Under the pieces are notes generated by a model that saw nothing but the letters and a program-made list of their open reading frames with translations, made no database searches and was not told where the DNA came from. A DNA stretch of 64,000 nucleotides from an uncultured Verrucomicrobiales bacterium (GTDB lineage Bacteria; Verrucomicrobiota; Verrucomicrobiia; Verrucomicrobiales; Akkermansiaceae), in contig CALFBI010000007.1 of the NCBI GenBank assembly GCA_937951675.1, positions 1 through 64,000 of the forward strand. Direction: 5' to 3'. The position numbers were made by a program, and so were the translations under genes. Positions within the stretch are counted from its first letter, which is position 1, and every line of letters begins with the position of its first letter. Shown one piece after another: positions 19,040 through 28,437 of the stretch.

Positions 19040-21136
19040 TCACCAAGAAAGCTTTGCTCCGAAAATAGCGTTGATTCCGGTCTCATTCTGACCCGAACCA
19101 TGAACGCGATACTCCTCGTCATTAAGGTTCTCGATCGAAAGGTTCAACTGAAGATGATCATTCACTTGATACCCTCCTCGAATCGAAGCGGTAACATAGC
19201 CAGGAGTCCCCCCTGGCGGGATGCGAGAAGTATCGGCTTCATTCAAAGAGCTAAGACGATTCGCTTTATCAGCGCCACGCACAACGGCCTCTGCCCACCA
19301 ACGTTCGTCTACACTCGTATAGCGAAGACCTAAATGAGCGGTGAACGGCATCACCCTACTAAGAGGCTCTTCGACAGGTGTCGCCGAAGCTCCTCCAGGG
19401 AACGCATCTGCATAACCTTCCATCCAAGACGCCCCACCAAAGGCCTTCCATTGATCCGTCAGCGCGTATTCAAAGCCGAATTCAATCCCCCAAACATAGC
19501 CATCACTCGCGTTGGTTTTGGTCAACTCGGTCTCTCCTGAGGCCGTAAGAGCACCCGTCGGACTGCGCACAATAAGATCTCTCATATCCGTATAATAGAC
19601 TGAGGCAAAAGTGGATAGATTCTCAGAATCATAACGCGTGCCTAACTCCAAGCTGAGAAATTTTTCAGGATCTAAATTAGTCGCTGAAGTCTCAAAAGAA
19701 TCGGTTTGCACATCATCATTACGTGACAAGTCAGAAAGGTTAGGAGCACGGAAAGATTGCGACACACTCGCAAAATGAGTCCACTCATCACTGGCCTGGT
19801 AAAGAACCTTCCAAGCAAAAGACACATCATTCCATGAGTCATCCAGCGAAATCCCTAATCCTGTCCCGGGATCTAATACCGTTCCGATATCGGCTCTAGC
19901 ATAAGTGTAACGTCCACCCAAGGACGTCTGCCACTGATCATTGAGTTGATAATTACCCTCAAGGTAAGCTCCAAAAAGCTCATAAACAGCATCATCTCCC
20001 ACCGGCCCTTGCACTGAGACCGCAGGGGAAGAAAACTCACGATTATCATCATCAACTCTAAAAGAATCAACCGAGTCCCGATAGTAATCAGCTCCATAGA
20101 CAAGGCCTAATTTGTCCGTGATTTCTGTCGCAAACTGAATCGCTCCGCCCCAGGTCTCCACATCAAACCCCTGACGATCAAAACGGGAGCCACTTCTTTC
20201 TCTAAAACGACGCTCTACCAACTCTTGGTAAGAAAGAGTAGCGACATAACTCGTTCTCTCGGTGAGATTCCCTTCAAGTTTCGCGTAACTCAATGACCCT
20301 TCTTGATCAAGAATTCGGGCCAATTCATTCCCCACCGTGGTCCCCTCCCAGGATTCCCCAAAAATGGTTCGGTGAGTCCGCCAAATATCATCTTGATCAA
20401 CCCGTTGATGCGAAAGCGTGAGACGAGCCCCCTCGGAAAGCGACACTTCAAATTTCACATCAGCAGACCATTCATCATACCCTGTAAACCGCTGTTCCCC
20501 CAAACCTGCAGCATCAAAGTCTCCAAAATCCTTGAAAGACGCTCCCAATGTTAACCCCCACTGACCACCAACCCCGAACACCTGCTCGACGCGTGTCACG
20601 TGACTCTCACTATTCGTATCAAAGCGCTGATACAGGGAACCATTTTGAAAAAAGGCGCCTTCATCTTCCTCTAAGTATCCAGAACTTTTTGTCAATACAT
20701 TGACCGTCCCTCCGATCGCATCTGAGCCATAGAGAACTGATCCAGGCCCTCGCACGAGCTCTAATTGATCAATCTTATAGCTATCAATCATACTCCAATA
20801 TTGGTTCGGGCCATCGCGAAACACGGAATTATTAAAACGGACCCCGTCCACCATCATGAGATTACGAAACGCGGTAAACCCACGAATAAAGGGAGAGCCG
20901 TGCCCATGAGCGGTTTTTTGCACCATCACACTTGGCACCAGATGAAGAGATTCTGGCAGTGTCCGGGCCGCACTCTCGAGCAATTCATCTTGTCCAATCA
21001 CACTAACGGAGCTCGCGACATCCTTCACTTCTTCTTCGAGCCGCGTTGCGGTAACGACAGTCTCAGACTGCAAAGAAATTTGTGAATAGAGCGCCGAGGT
21101 CGCCAATAATGAAAAGAATAAGAACGATACTTTCAT
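19040..21136 (-). CDS. TonB-dependent outer membrane receptor
   Basis: This 698-residue protein starts with a signal peptide (hydrophobic FLFFSLLATSALYS) and has the plug domain signature: a TonB-box-like SETVVTATR, VPSVMVQK, SPFIRGF, and LVRGPGSVLYGSDAIGGTVNVL. A 22-strand barrel is expected from about residue 170 to the C-terminus, which ends in an aromatic (GAKLSW), as usual for outer membrane proteins. It imports a ligand across the outer membrane using TonB energy. The plug resembles the catecholate-siderophore/cobalamin group, but the ligand cannot be assigned. No tonB, exbBD or ABC importer lies nearby. Confidence 0.92.
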   Translation of the reverse strand: MKVSFLFFSLLATSALYSQISLQSETVVTATRLEEEVKDVASSVSVIGQDELLESAARTLPESLHLVPSVMVQKTAHGHGSPFIRGFTAFRNLMMVDGVRFNNSVFRDGPNQYWSMIDSYKIDQLELVRGPGSVLYGSDAIGGTVNVLTKSSGYLEEDEGAFFQNGSLYQRFDTNSESHVTRVEQVFGVGGQWGLTLGASFKDFGDFDAAGLGEQRFTGYDEWSADVKFEVSLSEGARLTLSHQRVDQDDIWRTHRTIFGESWEGTTVGNELARILDQEGSLSYAKLEGNLTERTSYVATLSYQELVERRFRERSGSRFDRQGFDVETWGGAIQFATEITDKLGLVYGADYYRDSVDSFRVDDDNREFSSPAVSVQGPVGDDAVYELFGAYLEGNYQLNDQWQTSLGGRYTYARADIGTVLDPGTGLGISLDDSWNDVSFAWKVLYQASDEWTHFASVSQSFRAPNLSDLSRNDDVQTDSFETSATNLDPEKFLSLELGTRYDSENLSTFASVYYTDMRDLIVRSPTGALTASGETELTKTNASDGYVWGIEFGFEYALTDQWKAFGGASWMEGYADAFPGGASATPVEEPLSRVMPFTAHLGLRYTSVDERWWAEAVVRGADKANRLSSLNEADTSRIPPGGTPGYVTASIRGGYQVNDHLQLNLSIENLNDEEYRVHGSGQNETGINAIFGAKLSW

Positions 21137-21267
21137 GTGAATATCACAACGTAGGCTCCTTAATTTTTATTAGTAAAAAATAAAAAAAGAGCTCTCTCCT
21201 AAAATTGCTTCCTTCTGATCCATTTCGTCATTGCCTCTAAGGAAGGAATTGCCAAGATGGGGGTCTG

Positions 21268-23589
21268 ATGAGTGAGGCAGAAGATCGTTACGAAATCCGC
21301 AATAAATTACGGCAAGGTGAACTGGGCACGGTCTATCGAGCTCGTGATAATCAGTTCAACAAAGATGTCGCCTTATTCCGCATCCTTCCTGAAGACAGCG
21401 GAGCCCATGAGCAAAATGAAGCCATTTCCGAAATGGAACATTATTGTAAGGTCCTCCATGAAATACAGCATCCGAATATTCTGAATATTTTTGATGCCGG
21501 AGTCGATGCAGACGGACCTTTTATTGTCACCGAGTATTGCAAAGGGCAATCCGTTCGGGACTCGATCAACACCGAGCAGCTTTCTCAGAAAGATTTCATT
21601 GAATTCGCAGAGGATACCCTGCAAGGGCTTCACGCCATTCATAGCGCCAACCTCCTTCATAAGAACTTAAAGCCTACGAATATCATCTTTGCGGAGCTCC
21701 CTTCCGGCACTCTCCAAGCCAAACTCACTGACTTAGGCTTATCCCAATTTCAGATCCACAAACCAGCTTCGAGCTTCGAAGATCGAAGCCCGCGTAGAAT
21801 CCAGCATTTTACCGCTCCTGAAATTTTCGAAGGAAAAGAACACAGCCAAAGCTCTGACCTCTATGCCCTAGGATGTGTGTTTTACTACACCCTCACAGGC
21901 TGGTATCCTTTCCATCACGAGACTGAAGCCGAAATTCAAAAAGCTCATTTAGATAACGACATCCAAAACGTTTCAGAAGCCAGGACAGGGTGCCCGCAAT
22001 GGCTTAATGACTGGGTGATGCAGCACATTAAAGTCAACCCGAGTGACCGCCCCTCAAATGCTCTCCAGTCTCTGGAAAGCCTTGCTAAAGGCCCTTCCCG
22101 CCCTGCCCCAGCAACGGTTTCTTCAAAATTCATCATCCCTCCTGCTTCCAATCCCAACAAGCAAAGCGACACGGAAACTACTTCAGCAGTAGACACTCCA
22201 ACCCGCTCCCCTCAAGCCGTCGTTGTCCCCAGCGCGGAACAAATTGAAAAACCTTCTCCAACCGCAACGCAAGGCCTCTCTTCCGTCGCACCTCTCACTC
22301 CTAAACTTACTTTAGGGGGAAGCATTAACGAAGAAGGAGAACCCTCTTCTGCCCAACCTAACAAGGCTCAACCCAAGAAAACGACCCTTCTCAGTGGTGG
22401 CTCTGCACAAGGAACTCCCACCTCTTCCCTAAGCGCTCCTGAGGAGCCTGCCCCAGAAGAGGCTGCGGAAGAAACTCCCCCTCCGGTCGCCAAGGTCAAA
22501 AAACCGATGAACAAGAGCGCTAAAATCGCTCTCTTCTCGTGCCTCGGAGCTGGAATCATTATTGCAGGAGCGGTTCTAGCAAGTAGCGCGAGTAACAATA
22601 AGTTCCAAAAAGAACTCAATGCGCTCATCATGCAAACTTCAGATCAAGACCCTTCGCACCGCGAACCTACCACCAAAGCTCAGCTCATGACGCTCATGGA
22701 GCGCATGATCACCCTTGGCGCTGATGACCTCCGGGACGCCGTTCAACAGCGAGTCATGCTCGCGGAAGGAACCGACTGCAATGTTGACGACGAAGTCGTC
22801 CAGTTTGCAACAACACAGACCATGCTCCCCTCACTTCAAAAACGCTTCTTTGACATCATAGATAGCCGCAGTGAGCCCAAAGTCGCAGGAGATGTGCTCC
22901 AGTATGTCGCCGCGAATATGGAACATGAAAATGCTCCCTACGCTCTGAACTCGATCCGCAAAAGCGTGAGGGATAAGCACTTCTCTCCAACCCTTCAAAT
23001 TTTGATCGATGCTCCAAATGATGAGATTAAACGTAATGCCGAAAAACTCATCTCGCGCATTGGCAAGAAAACGAAGCGATCTGAGAAACTCAGTAACGAC
23101 ATCATCACCGCCTATCAGCGCACCGATGATGAAAATAAAAAATTGGCTCTTCTTCGCCTCCTCGGCTCGACCGGTGGATCAAACGCGGTCAAAGTCATCA
23201 AAGACGTTCTCAGCACCGGAACTCCTAGTGATCAACTGGCAGCTATTAATGCTCTTAAAAACTGGAAAAACGATGACATGTTCGAAGCCCTTCTCGAATC
23301 AATGGGGCTGAGTATGGATAAACTCATTCGTAAAAAATCATTCGAAGCGGCCCTAAATTTCCTCTCACAAAACAGAGAACGCCCGGATGAAAAAACCAAA
23401 GAAATGTGGGAAAAGCTCAAAAAGCTCGCCGAAAGTCCCGAAGAAAGACTTGGAATCATCAATACTTCTGCGCGTGCCCTTCGTTCCCCTTGGGTCAAAG
23501 AGTTCCTCTCTTCCTACTTAACCGATGATAATGAGCAAGTTAAAGACCGAGCTGATCGAGCTCTTGAATTTATTGCCAATAGAAAATGA
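21268..23589 (+). CDS. Membrane-anchored Ser/Thr pseudokinase with HEAT-like C-terminal domain
   Basis: The 773-residue product has a Hanks-type kinase fold at about residues 8-270, a Pro/Ser/Thr-rich linker, one membrane segment at about 419-440 and a helical, HEAT-like repeat region to the end. Key catalytic residues are missing: the ATP-binding lysine of VAIK is Phe37 (VALFRIL), and the catalytic Asp of the HRD loop is Asn133 (LLHKNLKPTN). The glycine loop is partly kept (GELGTV) and DFG reads DLG at 155-157. It is thus probably a pseudokinase that senses or scaffolds. The kinase part would be cytoplasmic and the repeats on the other side, assuming a single crossing. It diverges from the TonB receptor gene. 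No phosphatase or regulator gene is adjacent. Confidence 0.85.
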   Translation: MSEAEDRYEIRNKLRQGELGTVYRARDNQFNKDVALFRILPEDSGAHEQNEAISEMEHYCKVLHEIQHPNILNIFDAGVDADGPFIVTEYCKGQSVRDSINTEQLSQKDFIEFAEDTLQGLHAIHSANLLHKNLKPTNIIFAELPSGTLQAKLTDLGLSQFQIHKPASSFEDRSPRRIQHFTAPEIFEGKEHSQSSDLYALGCVFYYTLTGWYPFHHETEAEIQKAHLDNDIQNVSEARTGCPQWLNDWVMQHIKVNPSDRPSNALQSLESLAKGPSRPAPATVSSKFIIPPASNPNKQSDTETTSAVDTPTRSPQAVVVPSAEQIEKPSPTATQGLSSVAPLTPKLTLGGSINEEGEPSSAQPNKAQPKKTTLLSGGSAQGTPTSSLSAPEEPAPEEAAEETPPPVAKVKKPMNKSAKIALFSCLGAGIIIAGAVLASSASNNKFQKELNALIMQTSDQDPSHREPTTKAQLMTLMERMITLGADDLRDAVQQRVMLAEGTDCNVDDEVVQFATTQTMLPSLQKRFFDIIDSRSEPKVAGDVLQYVAANMEHENAPYALNSIRKSVRDKHFSPTLQILIDAPNDEIKRNAEKLISRIGKKTKRSEKLSNDIITAYQRTDDENKKLALLRLLGSTGGSNAVKVIKDVLSTGTPSDQLAAINALKNWKNDDMFEALLESMGLSMDKLIRKKSFEAALNFLSQNRERPDEKTKEMWEKLKKLAESPEERLGIINTSARALRSPWVKEFLSSYLTDDNEQVKDRADRALEFIANRK

Positions 23590-23607
23590 AAATTAGTCAT
23601 TTTCCTC

Positions 23608-23636
23608 TTGTCACCTGCTGAAAACACAGCTAGATT
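23608..23636 (+). promoter_or_regulatory. Sigma-70-like promoter of tRNA-Glu
   Basis: TTGTCA and TAGATT are separated by 17 bases and lie about 24 bases before the tRNA, which fits a tRNA promoter with a short leader. Confidence 0.65.
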
Positions 23637-23659
23637 CCGCCTCCTCCGAATGATAAACG

Positions 23660-23733
23660 ACCCGTTCGTCTAATGGTTAGGACTCCGCCCTTTCACGGCG
23701 GCAATAGGGGTTCAAATCCCCTACGGGTTGCCA
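23660..23733 (+). tRNA. tRNA-Glu (anticodon TTC)
   Basis: The sequence folds into a full cloverleaf. The acceptor stem is GACCCGT/ACGGGTT (one G:T pair), and the anticodon stem CCGCC/GGCGG encloses the loop CTTTCAC with TTC at 23693-23695. The T arm is AGGGGTTCAAATCCCCT, and CCA is encoded at 23731-23733. A promoter precedes it and a terminator follows directly. Confidence 0.96.
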
Positions 23734-23738
23734 ATTTT

Positions 23739-23773
23739 AAAAACCTCAGTTTGTTTTCAAACTGAGGTTTTTT
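23739..23773 (+). terminator. Terminator of tRNA-Glu
   Basis: A stem formed by AAACCTCAGTTTG and CAAACTGAGGTTT with a four-T loop is followed by a T run, directly after the tRNA. It also rules out the in-frame TTG at 23772 as the kdsD start. Confidence 0.88.
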
Positions 23774-23813
23774 GTTGCCTAAAATCAACGGAACCCGCGT
23801 AATCAACAAGCGC

Positions 23814-24791
23814 ATGGATTATTTAGCTCAAGCCCGCTCCGTCATCCAAATCGAATTGGAAGAGGTGCAACGTCTCCACGATTCTCTCGGAGAACCTTTC
23901 TGCCAAGCCATCGATCTTTTCAAAGAAACGATTGAGCAAGGGAAAAAGATCGTCTGGCTAGGAGTCGGAAAATCAGGAAATATCGCCCATAAAATCGCAG
24001 CGACTTTTAATTCTACCGGAGCGACCTCCGTGGTGCTCAATTCTCAAAACGCACTTCATGGAGACCTCGGGATCATTAATTCGGGAGATGTGGTCGTCGC
24101 TCTTTCCTACTCTGGAGAAACCGAGGAATTGATTAACCTCCTCCCTTTTATCAAACGGCTAGATACGGCCCTCATCGGCATGACAGGGAAGGCGCAATCA
24201 AGCTTAGGAGAAGAAGCCGATATTACTTTAGAAACTTATGTCAGCCGAGAAGCTTGCCCCTTAAATCTTGCCCCCACCTCTTCTAGCACCAACATGCTTG
24301 TTTTAGGAGATGCCTTGGCCATGGTTTTACTCGAAGCCCGAGGCTTTACCGAATCTGATTTTGCGGCCTACCACCCTGGAGGGTCTTTAGGGAAAGCTCT
24401 TCTGACCCGTGTTCATGATATTATGCGCACTGGAAATGGAATGGCGGCTGTCCCTAGTCATTCTAACATCAAGGACTGCCTCAGCGCGATGAAGGAAGCG
24501 CGGGCTGGCGCATGCATTCTCTCTAGTCCTGATAAGACGCCCGCCTCCTTCTCGATTTTCACACATGGCGATTTCGCTAGAGCATTTGAGCAAGGACAAT
24601 TAACAGGGCTCGAACCAGCGACCGATTTTGCAACTCAATCTCCTATTTCTATTTCCCAAAATGCACTCGCTGTGGAAGCGGTCAACCTTCTCCGAGAGCA
24701 TCTTATTGATGACTTAGTGGTCCTCGATGCCGATGGGAATCCAGTGGGAATGGTCGATTCACAAGACTTATCACGCTTGAAACTCGTTTAA
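23814..24791 (+). CDS. kdsD: Arabinose-5-phosphate isomerase (KdsD/KpsF family)
   Basis: This enzyme converts ribulose-5-phosphate to arabinose-5-phosphate, the first step of Kdo synthesis for lipopolysaccharide. The 325-residue product has an N-terminal SIS sugar-isomerase domain with VGKSGNIAHKIAATF, NALHGDLGI and SYSGETEE, then a pair of CBS domains after LTRVHDIMRTG. The C-terminal part ends VGMVDSQDLSRLKLV. ATG 24791 is not a start; the chosen ATG at 23814 gives the typical N-terminus (MDYLAQARSVIQIELEE). The presence of a Kdo pathway gene implies an LPS-type outer membrane. Confidence 0.93.
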   Translation: MDYLAQARSVIQIELEEVQRLHDSLGEPFCQAIDLFKETIEQGKKIVWLGVGKSGNIAHKIAATFNSTGATSVVLNSQNALHGDLGIINSGDVVVALSYSGETEELINLLPFIKRLDTALIGMTGKAQSSLGEEADITLETYVSREACPLNLAPTSSSTNMLVLGDALAMVLLEARGFTESDFAAYHPGGSLGKALLTRVHDIMRTGNGMAAVPSHSNIKDCLSAMKEARAGACILSSPDKTPASFSIFTHGDFARAFEQGQLTGLEPATDFATQSPISISQNALAVEAVNLLREHLIDDLVVLDADGNPVGMVDSQDLSRLKLV

Positions 24792-24831
24792 AAAAAAGCC
24801 CCGCCATCCAAACGCGGATGGGCGAGGCTTA
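24790..24831 (-). terminator. Terminator of dapL
   Basis: The arms AAGCC..CGCC..ATCC and GGAT..GGGCG..GGCTT form an imperfect GC-rich stem. On the minus strand it is followed by a seven-base T run, so it ends transcription from dapL at the convergent boundary with kdsD. Confidence 0.75.
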
Positions 24832-24869
24832 TTGAAAAAAGAATCGATCAAAAATCGACTTTCATGAGA

Positions 24870-26099
24870 TTAAAGAAGCGCCTTGAGACGGCGGCAAACT
24901 TCTTCCACATTTTCACGAGAATTGAAGGCCGAGATTCGGAAATATCCTTCTCCAGCCGCGCCAAAGCCCGAGCCAGGAGTGATAACAACTTGTGCCTCTT
25001 CTAGCATCTTGTCGAACATCCCCCAACTGTCGATCCCCTCTGGGCACTCAACCCAAACATAAGGAGCATTTACCCCGCCAAAGACCGCGAGACCTAAATC
25101 CTTACAAGCTTGGCGAAGAAGTTTCGCGTTCCCCATGTAATGCTCAATGAGAGCTGCAACTTGCGCTTTCCCTTCTGGTGAAAAGATCGCCTCTGCTCCT
25201 TTTTGAACAGGGTAGGATGCGCCATTAAATTTCGTGCTCGTTCGGCGTGACCAGAGACTGTGGATCGAGACTTCCCCGCCCTGCGCATCGTAACCCACTA
25301 ATCCCTTAGGAATCACCACGTAACCGCAGCGGATTCCAGTAAACCCTCCATTCTTCGAGAACGAACGGAATTCGACGGCACAATCATGCGCGCCTTCGAT
25401 TTCAAAAATCGACCGTGGAACTTCAGGGTCCTGAACGAAGGCTTCATAAGCCGCATCGTAAAGAATAATAGCTTTGTTCTTACGAGCGTAAGCCACCCAA
25501 GCTTCGAGCTGAGCGCGCGTGGCGGAAGCTCCAGTAGGATTATTAGGGTAGCAAAGGTAAATGAGGTCAACCTTCTCTTCTGGAATCGCAGGAACGAACT
25601 GATTTTCTTTATTACAAGGAAGGTATACAAGGCCTTCATAAGCCCCGTTTTCATCCGCTTCGCCCGTGTTCCCAATCATCACATTCGTGTCGACATAAAC
25701 GGGATAAACCGGATCCGTGATCGCGATTTTGTTCCCAGGCCCAAAGATATCAAGCATGTTACCAGTGTCACATTTCGAGCCATCTGAAATGAAGATCTCG
25801 TCTGCTGTAATACCCAAATCAGCATACGCCTCTTTTGCTACGGTTTCACGAAGAAAGGCGTAACCTTGCTCTGGACCGTAACCTTTGAATGTTTCACGGT
25901 GGCCTTGCGCATCTACTGCCGCCTTCATCGCATCGCGAACCGCTTGAGGAAGGGGCTCTGTCACGTCACCAATTCCACAGCGAATGAGCTTCGCTGCTTT
26001 CTCAGAATTCGCTTCAGTGTAAGCACTCACTCGTCGCCCAATTTCAGGAAAAAGGTAGCCCGCTTTTAATTTTAAAAAGTGATCGTTAATTCTCGCCAT
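24870..26099 (-). CDS. dapL: LL-diaminopimelate aminotransferase
   Basis: DapL makes LL-diaminopimelate directly from tetrahydrodipicolinate and glutamate, replacing the DapC/D/E steps, for lysine and peptidoglycan synthesis. The 409-residue PLP enzyme has the motifs [31 protein letters not shown] and the PLP lysine in [11 protein letters not shown]. This route is typical of plants, Chlamydiae, Verrucomicrobia and some others, so it is a lineage clue. ATG 26099 gives the family N-terminus ([20 protein letters not shown]). It diverges from pyk. Confidence 0.95.
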   Translation of the reverse strand: MARINDHFLKLKAGYLFPEIGRRVSAYTEANSEKAAKLIRCGIGDVTEPLPQAVRDAMKAAVDAQGHRETFKGYGPEQGYAFLRETVAKEAYADLGITADEIFISDGSKCDTGNMLDIFGPGNKIAITDPVYPVYVDTNVMIGNTGEADENGAYEGLVYLPCNKENQFVPAIPEEKVDLIYLCYPNNPTGASATRAQLEAWVAYARKNKAIILYDAAYEAFVQDPEVPRSIFEIEGAHDCAVEFRSFSKNGGFTGIRCGYVVIPKGLVGYDAQGGEVSIHSLWSRRTSTKFNGASYPVQKGAEAIFSPEGKAQVAALIEHYMGNAKLLRQACKDLGLAVFGGVNAPYVWVECPEGIDSWGMFDKMLEEAQVVITPGSGFGAAGEGYFRISAFNSRENVEEVCRRLKALL

Positions 26100-26269
26100 A
26101 TCGAAGAAGGGTTTAGCCTCCTGCTCTCCTAAGAACAAGTCTCAATCGGCTGATTACACTTACTCCTTTCCCTAAATCTCTCTCGAAGCATGAGCCTCAA
26201 AAAACAAGGAAGACAATGTTACCCATTTCACTTGATTGAAAGGGGGAAAGCGTCGCATGCTCTTCATTA

Positions 26270-27667
26270 ATGCGTCGCACCCGTCTTATCGCCACCCTTG
26301 GCCCAGCTACCGATAGTTTAGAAAAACTTACTGAACTTGTTGAAGCTGGGGTTGATACCTTCCGACTCAATATGAGCCATGCTTCGCACGAATGGGTGCG
26401 AGATGTCGCTGGAAAGATTCGCTCAATCCCTACTCAACCTGATCGTCCTGTCGGAATCCTCGTTGACTTACAAGGCCCTTCGATTCGGACTGGAGATCTC
26501 GAAAAACCTTACCAACTCAAAGTAGGTGAAAAGGTTGAATTCCGCGCCTCAAGCTCCGAGCCAAGTCTCCCGACTTCCACTACCGTCAATTATGAAGGAC
26601 TCTTCAAAGACGTCATCGCTGGAAATAAGCTCATTGTTGATAATGGAGCGCTCTTAATGACGATTGATAAATGTCTCCCAGACAGAATCATTTGCACCGC
26701 CGATACAGAAGGTCCTCTCGGAAATCGTAGACACATTAACCTTCCAGGCACTCGCCTCAACCTCCCTGCGTTGACCGAAAAAGATCATGCTGACATCCAA
26801 ATCGCTGCAGAAATAGATACTGACTTTGTCGCAGGATCATTCGTGCGAGATGCTGGCCACGTGAGAGAACTTCGCCAAGCACTGCAAGCCGCCGGCTGCT
26901 ACGCTCAGATCATCTCGAAACTCGAAGATCAAGAAGCGATTCGTAACCTCGAAAGCATCGTTACGGAGTCAGACCTTATCATGGTGGCTCGGGGTGACCT
27001 TGGAATTGAGGTTAATATTGAAGAACTTCCGATCATCCAACGTCGCATCATCAAAGAGTGCCTCAAACAAGGGAAGCGCGTCATCGTCGCGACTCACATG
27101 CTGGAGTCCATGATCGAAAATCCGACTCCGACTCGGGCTGAAGTCACTGATGTCTCTAACGCTGTCTTTGAACAAGCCGATGCTATCATGGTTTCCGGTG
27201 AGACATCCGTCGGGAAATACCCTGTCGAGTGCATCGAGATCATGGACCGAGTCTCACGCCGTATCGAACGATCAGGAGGCCTCGGTTACGCTTCTGAAGC
27301 GATCTTAACGACAGATAAGCAGAAAGCTGTTCATGCTGCCAACCAGCTAGCTGACTCAATTGAGAACGCTCTTCTTCTGGTCTTCACTCGTTCTGGCCGC
27401 ACCGCTCACCAGTCTGCTCTGTTACGACCGGATGCGCCTATTTACGCATTCACTCCTGATGAAAAAGTGCGTAGAAGCCTTTCTCTTTCTCGAGGAGTTC
27501 GTCCTTTCGTTCTCGAATTCTCAACGAATCCTAGTGAGACGATTCAAGCCGCGATCAAACACCTCAAAGCGGTTCGCGTCATCGAAGCAGGAACCCCTTT
27601 AATCGTGCTTTCAGATACCTTTATTGACGATCATTCGTTGAATTCGATCCTTCTCGAATACGCTTAA
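26270..27667 (+). CDS. pyk: Pyruvate kinase
   Basis: Pyruvate kinase transfers phosphate from phosphoenolpyruvate to ADP. The 465-residue product has the barrel domain with FRLNMSHASHEW, the B domain inserted after about residue 65, the catalytic lysine region ISKLEDQEAI, the ARGDLGIE motif and MLESMIENPTPTRAEVTDVSNAV. A C-terminal regulatory domain with GRTAHQSALLRPDAPIYAFT follows. The segment LQGPSIRTG has Ser where Lys or Glu is usual. The length is normal. It is preceded by the divergent dapL and ends at its own terminator, so it is probably monocistronic. Confidence 0.95.
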   Translation: MRRTRLIATLGPATDSLEKLTELVEAGVDTFRLNMSHASHEWVRDVAGKIRSIPTQPDRPVGILVDLQGPSIRTGDLEKPYQLKVGEKVEFRASSSEPSLPTSTTVNYEGLFKDVIAGNKLIVDNGALLMTIDKCLPDRIICTADTEGPLGNRRHINLPGTRLNLPALTEKDHADIQIAAEIDTDFVAGSFVRDAGHVRELRQALQAAGCYAQIISKLEDQEAIRNLESIVTESDLIMVARGDLGIEVNIEELPIIQRRIIKECLKQGKRVIVATHMLESMIENPTPTRAEVTDVSNAVFEQADAIMVSGETSVGKYPVECIEIMDRVSRRIERSGGLGYASEAILTTDKQKAVHAANQLADSIENALLLVFTRSGRTAHQSALLRPDAPIYAFTPDEKVRRSLSLSRGVRPFVLEFSTNPSETIQAAIKHLKAVRVIEAGTPLIVLSDTFIDDHSLNSILLEYA

Positions 27668-27690
27668 AAGAGCCTTCCGATTCTTTACAT

Positions 27691-27734
27691 ATGAGAAAGC
27701 CTGCACAACGAGTGCGCGCTTTCTCATTTTTTTT
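27691..27734 (+). terminator. Terminator of pyk
   Basis: GAGAAAGC pairs with GCTTTCTC, with an inner GCAC/GTGC pairing, and eight T follow. It lies 23 bases past the pyk stop and touches the end of the convergent fmdB gene. Confidence 0.85.
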
Positions 27735-27984
27735 AGAGTTTTTCGTAAACTCCTTCGTCTCTCTTTTCGAGAATCGTAAACCCGGCTTTTTTCGCATCAA
27801 CGACGGAGAGCGGCTTTGCGACCTTGGGAGTATTCACCTGGCTGATGACTTTTCTAATCGGCTTCTTGCAGATTAAGCAATTCTCTAAAGGAGCACGGTC
27901 CACTGGGCGGCGTAATTCGAAGCCTTGCGAACAGACCCGACACCCTTGCTCTGGATCAGAAGCAATATATTCATAAATAGGCAT
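27733..27984 (-). CDS. FmdB-family zinc ribbon protein
   Basis: This 83-residue protein begins with the family signature MPIYEYIA and has two CxxC pairs (CRVC and CLIC) about 18 residues apart, as in FmdB/CxxC_CXXC_SSSS putative regulatory proteins. The function of this widespread family is unclear. It lies downstream of rpsN with a hairpin between them. ATG 27984 was chosen over an upstream in-frame start because it gives the signature N-terminus. Confidence 0.85.
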   Translation of the reverse strand: MPIYEYIASDPEQGCRVCSQGFELRRPVDRAPLENCLICKKPIRKVISQVNTPKVAKPLSVVDAKKAGFTILEKRDEGVYEKL

Positions 27985-27993
27985 ATAGAAAGA

Positions 27994-28022
27994 GCTCAAG
28001 GAAACTAATCCTTGAGCTTTTT
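27994..28022 (-). terminator. Hairpin between rpsN and fmdB
   Basis: A perfect 8-bp stem (GCTCAAGG / CCTTGAGC) with an 8-base loop lies 28 bases past the rpsN stop. On the minus strand it is followed by TCTTTCT, a weak U tract, so it may be a partial terminator or attenuator before fmdB. On the plus strand it has five T. Confidence 0.5.
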
Positions 28023-28045
28023 AAATTAAATCAGCGGAACAGATG

Positions 28046-28315
28046 TTACCAGCTTGATTTCGTCACGCCCGGAATTAAGCCGTGTGAAGCAAATTCACGA
28101 AAAGCGATCCGAGAAAGTTTAAAGCGACGAATGTAACCGCGACGACGTCCGGTAGCTTCGCAGCGATTAACCAAACGAGTCGGGCTCGCGTCACGAGGAA
28201 GCATTGAAAGACCAATATAGTCTTTCTCTTTCTTCAGCTGGTGCCGGAGTTCTGAGTATTTTGCGACCGTGCGCTTTTTACGTTCGTTACGTGCAATCCA
28301 AGATTTTCTTGCCAT
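28046..28315 (-). CDS. rpsN: 30S ribosomal protein S14
   Basis: S14 is a small-subunit protein of the 3' major domain. The 89-residue product starts [14 protein letters not shown] and ends GHLIPGV-like with the conserved [17 protein letters not shown] segment. It is the longer form without the zinc-binding CxxC pairs (a single Cys remains), as in zinc-independent S14. It is located away from the large ribosomal operons. Confidence 0.95.
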   Translation of the reverse strand: MARKSWIARNERKKRTVAKYSELRHQLKKEKDYIGLSMLPRDASPTRLVNRCEATGRRRGYIRRFKLSRIAFREFASHGLIPGVTKSSW

Positions 28316-28437
28316 GGGGCGGAAATCTCTACGTATTTATCGAAAGTAATCAAGATGATTTTCACTTTAAACGTGAAAAAACTCACTTTACCCATTCAAA
28401 CTCACCCGACACTCTCTTTCCAACCACTTTTCTGACC

